DNA of 7,673 bases from Candidatus Woesearchaeota archaeon (GCA_003564925.1 PXDW01000092.1:1-7673), one strand, 5' to 3'. Positions 1-6,750 are shown, counted from the first letter of the stretch. Numbers and translations: made by a program. The notes: a model not told the origin generated them from the letters alone.

Positions 1-490
1 CTAGCGAACCCCTGTGCCTCCTTAATGGGGGCCAGGGATGACAGAAAAGTTACTCCGGGGATAACAGAGTTGTCGCGCCCGAGAGTTCCCATCGACGGCG
101 CGGCTTGCTACATCGATGTCGGCTCTTCCTAACCTGGCTGTGCAGAAGCAGCCAAGGGTGGGGGTGTTCACCCATTAAAAGGGATCGTGAGCTGGGTTCA
201 GAACGTTGTGAGACAGTTTGTTTGATATCTACTAGAGATGTTGATGTCTGAGGGGAAGGAACCTTTAGTACGAGAGGAACAAGGTTTCGAGGCCTCTGGT
301 CTACCGGTTATCTGACAAGGTATGCCGGGCAGCTACGCCTTACATGGATAAGAGCTGAAAGCATCTAAGCTCGAAGCCATCCTCAAAAAGAGACATCATA
401 GGACACCTATAAAACATAGGTTTGATGGAAACAGTGTGTAAGCATCAAGGTAACGAGATGTTCAGCATGTGTTTCCCAACAGTCCATACC
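1..490 (+). rRNA. 23S ribosomal RNA, 3' end (partial)
   Basis: This is the last ~490 nt of the large-subunit rRNA, covering the end of domain V and all of domain VI; the 5' part lies outside the window. Landmarks in E. coli numbering, placed by eye: the peptidyl-transferase A2451 is near base 64 in the GGGATAAC stretch, U2506 near 119, U2585 near 198 and A2602 near 215. The sarcin-ricin loop AGTACGAGAGGAAC is at 267-280, with the ricin-target A2660 near 273. Stretches such as GAGTTGTCGCGCCCGAGAG and GCTTGCTACATCGATGTCGG follow the archaeal rather than the bacterial form. The GGTAACGAGATGTT segment near 450-462 is the conserved archaeal 3'-terminal region. The exact 3' end is estimated at about 490 from that similarity; it could lie a few bases either side. 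Base composition is far richer in G+C than the flanking genes, as expected for structural RNA. Confidence 0.97.
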
Positions 491-514
491 TTTAGCTATT
501 TGTGTGTGGCATCA

Positions 515-527
515 TTTTTTTTCTTTT
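515..527 (+). terminator. U-rich terminator after 23S rRNA
   Basis: Eight T's, one C and four more T's lie about 25 nt past the estimated rRNA 3' end. Archaeal RNA polymerase stops at U tracts without needing a hairpin, and this is the longest T run on the + strand in this stretch. It probably ends the rRNA transcript, since no 5S rRNA or tRNA follows. The intervening bases (491-514) would be the pre-rRNA trailer; the matching 5' processing strand is outside the window, so the maturation stem cannot be checked. Confidence 0.5.
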
Positions 528-555
528 AGTTTAAAAATATATAAGGACAGAATTC

Positions 556-573
556 ATATAGATTTATCTATAT
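556..573. repeat. Short AT-rich inverted repeat in the rRNA/98-aa gene spacer
   Basis: ATATAGAT and its exact reverse complement ATCTATAT are separated by two bases. The nine bases TATAGATTT recur at 557-565 and 590-598. The spacer from 491 to 663 holds nothing else recognisable apart from two T-tract terminators. In sequence this AT-rich, an 8-bp match can arise by chance, so a role as a transcription stop between the two converging units is only a possibility. Confidence 0.3.
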
Positions 574-649
574 TATAAGATATATCACCTATAGATTTTA
601 TATAGAAATAACTTTGATTGTTTTAATTTATAAAGGAATAGTTGTTATT

Positions 650-655
650 AAAAAA
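650..655 (-). terminator. Weak T-tract terminator of the 98-aa gene
   Basis: Read on the minus strand, a run of six T's begins 9 nt after the TAA stop of the 98-residue gene. It is a plausible archaeal U-tract stop, but short, and T runs are common in this AT-rich spacer. Confidence 0.3.
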
Positions 656-663
656 TCAATTAG

Positions 664-960
664 TTATTTTTTATTGTTCTTATGTTTACCCGAAACAAAA
701 AGATGTCCTGGCTCTTTTTCCTTGATATCTATTTCCTCTAAATCATTTATAAGAATATCAGAGCCTTCTATTAAATAACTTATATTCAAATTATTGATAA
801 ATATCTTATGTATTTTACTAAAATCAATCATTTTTTTCGGAACTTCAGCTGTCTTATGAGGATTATTTATATCAAAAAGGTTTACAAAGACGGGGCTATT
901 TCCATCATCATCCCTTTTTCCTTTCCTTCCTATTATTGCGGATGTTGTTCCATATTTCAT
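664..960 (-). CDS. Hypothetical 98-residue protein downstream of rel
   Basis: I do not recognise a family. The protein is 98 residues, soluble-looking, with no signal peptide or membrane segment. Its N-terminus is basic and glycine-containing (GRKGKRDDDGNSP, residues 11-23). A mixed middle with IFINNLNISYLIEG-like beta-strand character follows (about 53-66), then an acidic stretch (DLEEIDIKEKE, 73-83) and a lysine-rich tail ending NNKK. Two things support a real gene: a strong TATA box exactly 22 nt before its ATG, the spacing seen at other genes here, and a T tract just after its stop. It lies 37 nt after the rel stop codon on the same strand. It could therefore be reached by rel read-through, but its own promoter suggests independent expression. 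Function is unknown, and a link to (p)ppGpp is only positional. Confidence 0.65.
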   Translation of the reverse strand: MKYGTTSAIIGRKGKRDDDGNSPVFVNLFDINNPHKTAEVPKKMIDFSKIHKIFINNLNISYLIEGSDILINDLEEIDIKEKEPGHLFVSGKHKNNKK

Positions 961-982
961 TAATAAAAAGAATATAATAGAT

Positions 983-990
983 TATTTAAA
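983..990 (-). promoter_or_regulatory. TATA box (box A) of the 98-aa gene
   Basis: TTTAAATA on the minus strand, 22 nt before the ATG at 960. Archaeal transcription starts about 22-25 nt past box A, so the mRNA should begin at or next to the ATG and be leaderless. The box lies 7-14 nt beyond the rel stop and overlaps a TTTTT run that could also serve to end rel transcripts. Confidence 0.7.
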
Positions 991-997
991 AAGGTTT

Positions 998-2926
998 TTA
1001 TTTTTCAAAGAACAAAAACCTTTTTCTGAGTTTTATGTCAATTACATCATTAATTTTTTTTATATCCAAAACTAATTTATTCAGTTTCTCAGCTTCATCA
1101 ATCTTCATTCTCAAACTTATGACTAGATGTTCCTTTACACTTTTTACATTTATAGAAAGAACAACAACTTCTTTCTCTGCAAGCATATTCAATAAGTCTT
1201 CTATCAACCCTATTCTATCCCTAACATATATCATCAATGTTCTTATTGTCCTATCTTTTTGCTTCCATTTCATCGGAATCTCTTTATTGTTAACTAATGT
1301 TGCTAAGTTAACGCAGTCACTTTTATGAATACTTATGGATCCATCTTTCATAACAAATGCTTTTATATTATCTCCATACTGAGGGTTGCAGCATTTGGAT
1401 ATCTTAAGCTGTTTATTTCCGTTATAATCAAGAAAATTTAAAAGGTTTATTTTGTAATCGTCGCTTTCCTGGGCAACTCTCAATGCTTTTGCATCTCTTT
1501 CAGATACCATACCTAGGCTTTGCTTTATTTTTGATTTTGCCCTATTTGTTACAACAAAACTTAGCCAGTTTCTGCTAGGTTTTGCGTTTTTCTGTGTTAT
1601 TATATTTATTATATCTCCGCTGTTTAGTTTTGTGTTCAAAGGCACAATTTTATTATTTACTTCAGCTTTGGAGCAATGATTTCCAATGTCTGTATGAACC
1701 TCATAAGCAAAATCAATAGGCGTAGATCCCTCCGTAAGAATTATCGGATCTCCTTTAGGAGTAAAGACAACAATCTCATCTTGAAACAAGTCTATCTTTA
1801 AGGATTCTACAAAATCCCTGCTTTTTGATTCCCTTTTCCAGTCCAGTATTTGCTCAAGCCATGCGATTCTCCTGTCAAAAAGCTTATCCCTTTCAGTTCC
1901 TTTATATCTCCAATGTGCGGCAACACCATACTTTGCTTTATAATGCATATTTAAGGTTCTAATTTGAACCTCCAATACAACCCCTAATGGTGTTTTAACA
2001 TCAGAATGAAGGCTTTGATAACCATTAGGCTTTGGGTTAGTTATATAATCCTTGAACCTTCCTGGAACAGGCTCCCAAATTTGATGAATTAAATTTAATG
2101 TCCTATAACAATCTGATTTATTTTCAACTATAATTCTTACAGCAATCAAATCAAAAATCTCATCAAAAGACTTGTTTTTTTGCTTCATTTTTCTATATAT
2201 GCTATAAAAATATTTAGCTCTTCCAGAAACATTTGCATTTATATGATTCTGGTTAAGTTTTTCCTCCAGTATATTTATTATCTTCTCTTTTTTTTCCTCC
2301 CTTTTCTCTCTTTTTTCATTTATCTTCATTTTTATTTCTGAATATGCCTTGGGCTCTAAATACTTAAAAGAAAGATCTTCGAGCATTCCTTTCATAGTCC
2401 ACATACCCAATTTATGAGCTATCGGGGAGTATATTTCCATAGTCTCTTTCGATATTCTTTTCTGCTTATCTTCCCTAAAATGTTTTAAAGTCTGCATATT
2501 GTGAAGCCTATCAGCTAGCTTTATAAGTATAACTCTAACATCTTTTGTGGTAGCAAAAAGAACTTTTCTTATATTTTCAGCGCCATAATCTTCTCCTGTC
2601 TTAAAATCAACTTTCATTATCTTGCTGACTCCTTCAACAAGAGAAGATATCTCATCCCCAAACTCCCTCTCAATCTGATTCATATTTATTTTTGTATCTT
2701 CTATGCAATCATGCAATAAAGCTGCGCATATTGTAGAAACGTCTGCGTGCATATCAACTAATATTTTTGCAACCTCAAATGGATGTTCTATATAATCTTC
2801 CCCGCCGAGCCTTTTTTGACCTTGATGAAGCCTATAAGCAAAATTATATGCTTTCCTAACTATGCCAAAATCAGAATTAGTGTTATATTTTTTAATATCT
2901 TCAATGAGGCTTTCGATTTTTGACAT
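998..2926 (-). CDS. rel: Bifunctional (p)ppGpp synthetase/hydrolase, long RelA/SpoT homologue
   Basis: Makes and degrades the alarmone (p)ppGpp. It has the full long-RSH domain order in 642 residues. The HD hydrolase domain (about 20-180) keeps every expected residue: R39, H48, H72-D73, E76-D77, D139 and N143. These are a constant five positions behind the numbering of Streptococcus Rel as I recall it. The synthetase domain (about 230-345) has D259, the RFKD motif (290-293) typical of enzymes that also hydrolyse, NGYQSLH (301-307) and E319 in EVQIRT. A TGS domain spans about 384-443, a zinc-finger-like segment has C512, C513, H534 and C538, and a C-terminal ACT domain covers about 562-634. 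It is shorter than bacterial Rel (usually 700-750), mainly because the helical linker after TGS is reduced. RSH genes are rare in archaea, so ancient transfer from bacteria is likely. The archaeal promoter and AT-rich composition show it is settled in this genome. No frameshift or missing key residue was seen. Confidence 0.95.
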   Translation of the reverse strand: MSKIESLIEDIKKYNTNSDFGIVRKAYNFAYRLHQGQKRLGGEDYIEHPFEVAKILVDMHADVSTICAALLHDCIEDTKINMNQIEREFGDEISSLVEGVSKIMKVDFKTGEDYGAENIRKVLFATTKDVRVILIKLADRLHNMQTLKHFREDKQKRISKETMEIYSPIAHKLGMWTMKGMLEDLSFKYLEPKAYSEIKMKINEKREKREEKKEKIINILEEKLNQNHINANVSGRAKYFYSIYRKMKQKNKSFDEIFDLIAVRIIVENKSDCYRTLNLIHQIWEPVPGRFKDYITNPKPNGYQSLHSDVKTPLGVVLEVQIRTLNMHYKAKYGVAAHWRYKGTERDKLFDRRIAWLEQILDWKRESKSRDFVESLKIDLFQDEIVVFTPKGDPIILTEGSTPIDFAYEVHTDIGNHCSKAEVNNKIVPLNTKLNSGDIINIITQKNAKPSRNWLSFVVTNRAKSKIKQSLGMVSERDAKALRVAQESDDYKINLLNFLDYNGNKQLKISKCCNPQYGDNIKAFVMKDGSISIHKSDCVNLATLVNNKEIPMKWKQKDRTIRTLMIYVRDRIGLIEDLLNMLAEKEVVVLSINVKSVKEHLVISLRMKIDEAEKLNKLVLDIKKINDVIDIKLRKRFLFFEK

Positions 2927-2948
2927 TATATTAAAAATATAAGAATAG

Positions 2949-2956
2949 TATTTAAA
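2949..2956 (-). promoter_or_regulatory. TATA box of rel
   Basis: TTTAAATA on the minus strand, exactly 22 nt before the ATG at 2926, predicting a leaderless mRNA. The preceding A-rich bases (CAAAAACA) could act as a BRE. The 11-mer ACATTTAAATA is shared with the lonB promoter. Confidence 0.75.
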
Positions 2957-3198
2957 TGTTTTTGAGAATTTTTTAGATTTTTTATTTTGTAAATTATAAA
3001 ACTACATGTTATTATATATTATAAAAATTGCTTCATTCACTTTATAGCTTGAATAAATTAATTTTTTATGTGGAATAAATTACCTTAAATAAAGGCATCT
3101 GCTTGAAAAAATGTATTTAGGTTCAAAATGATTTGAAAGTTCTTGCAAGCATCAGGCTGTTAAATATTTATGCTAATTTTTATTAATATTTGAAAAAA

Positions 3199-3206
3199 TT
3201 TATATA
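3199..3206 (+). promoter_or_regulatory. TATA box with BRE of kae1
   Basis: TTTATATA preceded directly by GAAAAAA (3192-3198), a good purine-rich BRE. Twenty-two bases separate it from the ATG at 3229. The upstream ATG at 3223 would sit only 16 nt away and probably ahead of the transcript start, so this box decides the start codon. Confidence 0.8.
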
Positions 3207-3228
3207 ATAACACCTAATTTTTATGATT

Positions 3229-4203
3229 ATGATAGCTTTAGGAATTGAATCAACTGCCCACACGTTTGGAGTAAGCATTTTAAATGAAAAAAAAATCTTA
3301 AGCAATGTTAAAAAAAGCTATGTTACAGATAAAGGTGGCATCATACCCGCAAAATTAGCTGAGCATCATGTTGAAGTATGCGATGAAGTAATTAAAAAAT
3401 CATTGAAAGAGGCAAAAATTAATCTAGATGATATTGATTTAATATCATTTTCTCAAGGTCCGGGTCTTGGACATGCCCTTCGTATCGGGGCAATTATTGC
3501 AAGAACTCTTTGCTTAAAGACGAACAAGCCAATTATAGGCGTTAACCACTGTATCGCCCATCTTGAAATAGCCAGGCTTTTGACAAAGGCAAAAGATCCC
3601 GTTCTCCTTTATGCTTCAGGAGCAAACACGCAAGTTATAGCGTATGAAGGAAAAAAATACAGGGTTTTTGGCGAAACTCTGGATATGGGTGTTGGAAATT
3701 TTCTTGATTCATTTGCCAGATATTTAGAACTTGGCTTTCCTGGAGGTCCTAAGATAGAGCAGCTTGCAAAAAATGGTAAGTATATTGAATTGCCTTATGT
3801 TGTCAAAGGTATGGATGTTAGCTTTGGTGGAATACTTACAAATATAAAACAAAAGTATAACAAAGGGACAAAAAAAGAAGATTTATGTTATTCTGTGCAG
3901 GAAACTGTATTTTCAATGCTTTTAGAGGTTTCAGAAAGAGCTATGGCGCATTGCGATAAGCAAGAGCTTGTCTTAGGAGGGGGTGTTGCATGTAATTCAA
4001 GGCTTAAAGAGATGGCCGAATCTATGTGTAAGGAAAGAGGTGCAGAATGCTTTATCCCTGAAAACCAATATTTAGTTGATAATGCTGCCATGATAGCATG
4101 GCTTGGCCTTGTAGAATACAAAGCAGGAATTAGAATGAAGATTAATGAAACAGAGATAAGGCCTTATGAAAGAACAGATGATATAATTGTTGAATGGAGA
4201 TAA
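3229..4203 (+). CDS. kae1: tRNA N6-threonylcarbamoyladenosine transferase Kae1
   Basis: Catalytic subunit of the KEOPS complex. In this family it moves the threonylcarbamoyl group from TC-AMP to A37 of ANN-decoding tRNAs in the cytoplasm. It has 324 residues, the usual length, with the ASKHA fold signature GIESTAHTFG (5-14) at the N-terminus. Metal ligands are visible: H107 and H111 in NHCIAHLE, Y128, and D284 in LVDNAAM. Nucleotide-loop motifs are SQGPGLGHALR (75-85), SGANTQV (130-136), LDMGVGNFLDSFAR (151-164), FPGGP and LGGGVACN. No Bud32 kinase domain is fused at the C-terminus, unlike in some methanogens, and none of the other KEOPS genes is in the window. I chose the second of two in-frame ATGs (the other at 3223) because it matches the 22-nt promoter spacing and gives the usual MIALGIES start. 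Its 3' end faces lonB across 57 bp. Confidence 0.97.
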   Translation: MIALGIESTAHTFGVSILNEKKILSNVKKSYVTDKGGIIPAKLAEHHVEVCDEVIKKSLKEAKINLDDIDLISFSQGPGLGHALRIGAIIARTLCLKTNKPIIGVNHCIAHLEIARLLTKAKDPVLLYASGANTQVIAYEGKKYRVFGETLDMGVGNFLDSFARYLELGFPGGPKIEQLAKNGKYIELPYVVKGMDVSFGGILTNIKQKYNKGTKKEDLCYSVQETVFSMLLEVSERAMAHCDKQELVLGGGVACNSRLKEMAESMCKERGAECFIPENQYLVDNAAMIAWLGLVEYKAGIRMKINETEIRPYERTDDIIVEWR

Positions 4204-4260
4204 TTTGATTATATATAAAAATTATAATGTATAAAAATTTATAAGTTAGATAAATTAATA

Positions 4261-6132
4261 TTATTTGCTTTTTAGTATTTTAGACAATATATCTTCTTTT
4301 CCTTTCCAATCCAATGCTTCTTTAAGAACATCCTGAATTGTTTCTACAGATATAATCTTAATCTTCGCTAATTTATTTTTGTCAATAACTATATCTTTAA
4401 TATTTGATTTTGGAACTAAAACTTTTTTGATGCCCGCTTCAACAGCAGCCTCGACCTTTGCAGAAACACCTCCAATTGGCAATACTTCTCCCCTTACGCT
4501 TAAAGATCCCGTCATAGCATAATCCTGATTTACTGGTATCTTTTTCAGAGCAGATATTATTGCAGTTGCAACTGCTATGCTTGCTGAGTCCCCTTCAACT
4601 CCTTCATAAGTCTGAAGAAATTGGACATATAAGTCATACTTCTCTTTTATATCTTCTCCGAAATATTTTTTGATTATTGCGGAAACATTTTTAACAGCCT
4701 CTTTTGCTATTTCCCCAAGTTTTCCTGTTGCTATTATCTCTCTTTCCTTTCCCCCAAAAGTTACCTCTGCCTCTATAGGCATTATTAATCCTGAGTATAT
4801 ACTGGTTTCTCCACCCATAACAGCTAATCCATTTACTCTTCCAATCTTTTTTCCTTCTGTTATAATAACTTCGTATTCTTTTCTTCTTTCAATTATTTTA
4901 TCAGCAAGCTGCTGCTCCAAAGTCCTGGCTATCTTCATTGCCTCTTCTATATGGTTTTTCTCTACAAGCTTTGATTTTTTCTCTAGTGCTAGATCCCCTG
5001 AAGCCCTTATTAAACCGCCTAATTCCCTAAGCCTTAAAGTAAGGTGACCTTTTCTGTTTGCTCTTTTTCTCGCCTGTTCTATTATAAATTCGACAGCTTT
5101 TTTGCTGAAATGAGGTATTTTTTTATCTCTTATAACTTCCTGAGCTACAAACTTTGCAAGTTTATTTCTATTTTCAACATTATCAGACATGGTTTCTTCC
5201 ATATAAACTTCATAGCCATATCCTCTTATTCTTGACCTTAAAGCAGGATGCATATTCTTTACTGTCTCTAAATTTCCTGCAGCGACTAAAATGAAATTGC
5301 AGGGAACTGGCTCTGTTCTAACCATTGCTCCAGCACTTCTTTCAGATTGGCCCGTTATTGAAAACTTTCCTTCCTGCAAAGCCGTCAGAAGCTCTTGTTG
5401 AGTTGCAGGCTGCAAAGTAGCAATTTCATCAATAAAAAGAACACCCATATTTGCTTTATGTATCATACCAGCCACAACACGCTCATGGGCTGGAGTTCCC
5501 AAACCCCCTGATTGAAAAGGGTCATGAAGAACATCTCCAAGTAATGCTCCTGCATGCGCTCCTGTTGCATCGAAAAAAGGCACTTGCTTTTTATTAAAGT
5601 TATCAACAACAAGCTTTGGGGATTGATTTCTGTCTCCCATTTTTTTTGTAAGGTTTATTAAAAGAACAAAACCAAGTATAAATACTATCGAGGTTATCAT
5701 TGAAGCTGCATATATTATATCAGATATTTGTCCTGTTCTCCATAAATAATAAGGAAAAAAAGTAGCAAAAATTACAAGTGCAAACAATATTATGTTCTGA
5801 TTTTTTAAGAAACCACTACCTTGAAGTTTGCTTTTTGAAACAATTTCTCTTCCTTTTCCTCCAGGAAAAGTCCTTATTATGGGCTGGTTTTCATCATTTG
5901 GATTTGGAAATGAGACAATATCAACTAATTTTTCTTTTGGAAGCAATTCAGCTAAAGCCAACCCAAGCATACTTTTTCCAGTTCCGGGCTCCCCTATCAA
6001 TAAAACATGTCTCCTCTGCTCTGCAGCTTTCCTTATAACATTAACTGCGTCCTCCTGACCTATAACCTGCCCTATTATTTTCTTAGAAACTTTTATTTCC
6101 CCGGTGGATTTGAATCTCAACTCTTTTTCCAT
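4261..6132 (-). CDS. lonB: Archaeal membrane-anchored Lon protease (LonB type)
   Basis: ATP-dependent protease that degrades misfolded and regulatory proteins at the inner face of the membrane. It has 623 residues, full length for the family. Order: a short N-terminus; Walker A GEPGTGKS (47-54); an insertion in the AAA+ domain with two membrane helices (about 111-131 and 139-161), the hallmark of LonB; Walker B VLFIDE (231-236); sensor-1 N287; arginine-finger candidates R299-R303; and sensor-2 region LTLRLRE (364-370). The C-terminal protease domain has the catalytic dyad S516 in EGDSAS and K559 in GGVSAK. It lacks the long N-terminal substrate domain of bacterial LonA. All active residues are present. 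The ATG at 6132 lies 22 nt from a strong TATA box, and the protein starts as usual for LonB (MEKEL...). It is divergent from tfs and tail-to-tail with kae1. Confidence 0.97.
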   Translation of the reverse strand: MEKELRFKSTGEIKVSKKIIGQVIGQEDAVNVIRKAAEQRRHVLLIGEPGTGKSMLGLALAELLPKEKLVDIVSFPNPNDENQPIIRTFPGGKGREIVSKSKLQGSGFLKNQNIILFALVIFATFFPYYLWRTGQISDIIYAASMITSIVFILGFVLLINLTKKMGDRNQSPKLVVDNFNKKQVPFFDATGAHAGALLGDVLHDPFQSGGLGTPAHERVVAGMIHKANMGVLFIDEIATLQPATQQELLTALQEGKFSITGQSERSAGAMVRTEPVPCNFILVAAGNLETVKNMHPALRSRIRGYGYEVYMEETMSDNVENRNKLAKFVAQEVIRDKKIPHFSKKAVEFIIEQARKRANRKGHLTLRLRELGGLIRASGDLALEKKSKLVEKNHIEEAMKIARTLEQQLADKIIERRKEYEVIITEGKKIGRVNGLAVMGGETSIYSGLIMPIEAEVTFGGKEREIIATGKLGEIAKEAVKNVSAIIKKYFGEDIKEKYDLYVQFLQTYEGVEGDSASIAVATAIISALKKIPVNQDYAMTGSLSVRGEVLPIGGVSAKVEAAVEAGIKKVLVPKSNIKDIVIDKNKLAKIKIISVETIQDVLKEALDWKGKEDILSKILKSK

Positions 6133-6154
6133 ACTGGCAAAGAAAGAAAACTCA

Positions 6155-6162
6155 TATTTAAA
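6155..6162 (-). promoter_or_regulatory. TATA box of lonB, flanked by a short inverted repeat
   Basis: TTTAAATA on the minus strand, exactly 22 nt before the ATG at 6132. CTCA (6151-6154) and TGAG (6166-6169) form a short inverted repeat around it, so a regulator binding there would block TBP. The arms are only 4 bp and may be chance. Confidence 0.75.
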
Positions 6163-6206
6163 TGTTGAGGTTAATATTCTTTTTATATTTTAATAAAAAC
6201 AATAGA

Positions 6207-6214
6207 TTTATATA
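6207..6214 (+). promoter_or_regulatory. TATA box of tfs
   Basis: TTTATATA, with A-rich sequence just upstream. It lies 46 nt before the tfs ATG at 6261, so the transcript should start near 6237 and carry a leader of about 24 nt. This is unlike the leaderless genes around it. Confidence 0.6.
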
Positions 6215-6250
6215 ATATTTATAGATAACAGAATGAAAGATTTGACACGA

Positions 6251-6255
6251 GTGAT
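6251..6255 (+). promoter_or_regulatory. Shine-Dalgarno-like site of tfs
   Basis: GTGAT matches part of the archaeal anti-SD complement (AGGAGGTGAT). It is 5 nt from the ATG at 6261 and 8 nt from the one at 6264. A five-base match is weak, but tfs is the gene whose promoter predicts a leader, which is where such a site would be expected. Confidence 0.4.
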
Positions 6256-6260
6256 TAAAA

Positions 6261-6584
6261 ATGATGTTTTGTCCCAAATGTGGGTCTTTAATGGTTCCGA
6301 AAAAAGAAGGTGGAAAGAAAGTTCTAGGATGTACATCTTGCAAATATAAAAATAATAAACTGGAAGTGGCTCAGTTAAAGGAAAAAATAAAAGAAGAGAA
6401 AGAAGTTGAGATTCTTGAAAAGCCGAATGATGGTTTGCCATTGCCTTTAACTGAAGTTGAATGCCCTAAATGCAGTAATAAGAAAGCTTATTATTGGATG
6501 GTTCAGACAAGAGCATCAGACGAGCCAGAAACTAAATTTTTCAAATGCCAGAAATGCGAACATATCTGGAGAGATTATAGTTAG
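6261..6584 (+). CDS. tfs: Transcription elongation/cleavage factor TFS
   Basis: Archaeal TFIIS-like factor that enters the RNA polymerase secondary channel and stimulates cleavage of backtracked RNA. It has 107 residues, the normal length, with two zinc ribbons. The N-terminal one uses C4, C7, C24 and C27 (FCPKCG...CTSC). The C-terminal one uses C68, C71, C96 and C99. Between the last two pairs is the catalytic acidic hairpin with D87-E88 in RASDEPET, so this is an active cleavage factor and not an inhibitory paralogue lacking the acidic pair. The linker (about 33-55) is charged and helical. The start could be 6261 (MMFCP) or 6264 (MFCP); a stop codon in frame at 6252 excludes anything further upstream. 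TFS and the rpo11-like gene lie close together here, which suits a shared role at RNA polymerase. Confidence 0.96.
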   Translation: MMFCPKCGSLMVPKKEGGKKVLGCTSCKYKNNKLEVAQLKEKIKEEKEVEILEKPNDGLPLPLTEVECPKCSNKKAYYWMVQTRASDEPETKFFKCQKCEHIWRDYS

Positions 6585-6750
6585 AATAAACAATTAGTAT
6601 TTACAAATTTTAATTCTTTCAGATAATTTTTCATATACCTCCATAAAAGTTTTGTAATTTAGTCTAGGATATTATTTGACAAAATTTTTGAAATAGTCAT
6701 ATTTAGAAATTATATATAAACTTTTATAGTAGTTAATGTTTATTTTACTT
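6585..6750 (+). promoter_or_regulatory. tfs-yggU spacer with two candidate TATA boxes
   Basis: This spacer carries a T5 run at 6627-6631 that may end tfs, and an AT-rich promoter region near its right end. ATTATATATAAA (6709-6720) is the stronger TATA-like stretch. CTTTTATA (6721-6728) is a weaker one but stands exactly 22 nt before the ATG at 6751. Either one puts the transcript start past the alternative ATG at 6736. Confidence 0.4.

Larger units (their letters stand above)
2927..3228. other. Divergent intergenic spacer between rel and kae1
   Basis: 302 bp without a gene. It holds the two outward-facing TATA boxes and, between them, AT-rich sequence. GAATAAATTA occurs twice as a direct repeat at 3051-3060 and 3073-3082, start to start 22 bp. 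The 3090-3165 part is slightly less AT-rich, and TGCTTG and CAAGCA could pair across it, but I see no tRNA, box C/D RNA or ORF with coding character. It is longer than other spacers here, so it may carry control sites or a small RNA; neither can be shown from sequence alone. Confidence 0.5.

Noticed and set aside
1035..1328. 97-codon open frame on the + strand inside rel
   Set aside because: Antisense shadow of rel; Phe/Ser/Ile-rich translation with no family likeness and no TATA box at the right distance.
2279..2320. Lys/Glu-rich run in Rel (residues 203-216) as a possible insertion or low-complexity artefact
   Set aside because: Charged helices occur at this place between the hydrolase and synthetase domains in ordinary Rel proteins; the frame is intact on both sides.
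3127..3133. ATGATTT as a possible C box of a C/D guide RNA
   Set aside because: Two mismatches to RTGATGA, and no CTGA D box at a fitting distance.
3119..3145. GGTTCAAAA resembling a tRNA T-loop in the rel-kae1 spacer
   Set aside because: The flanking bases do not form a T stem, and no acceptor, D or anticodon arm is found at the right distances.
3888..4121. 77-codon open frame on the - strand inside kae1
   Set aside because: Antisense to conserved Kae1 motifs, including the metal-binding aspartate region; no support of its own.
4670..6058. Four + strand open frames inside lonB (4670-5047, 5044-5235, 5778-6038, 5828-6058)
   Set aside because: All are antisense to the well-supported LonB frame; two overlap each other in different frames, and none has a recognisable domain.
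6233..6349. 38-codon + strand ORF starting in the tfs leader and overlapping tfs out of frame
   Set aside because: Considered as an upstream regulatory ORF. Its ATG is 18 nt from the TATA box, four less than the rule seen elsewhere, and most of it is just another frame of tfs.
6158..6441. Two - strand open frames over the lonB/tfs spacer and tfs
   Set aside because: Antisense to TFS zinc-ribbon codons and to the divergent promoters; no domain and no suitable promoter.
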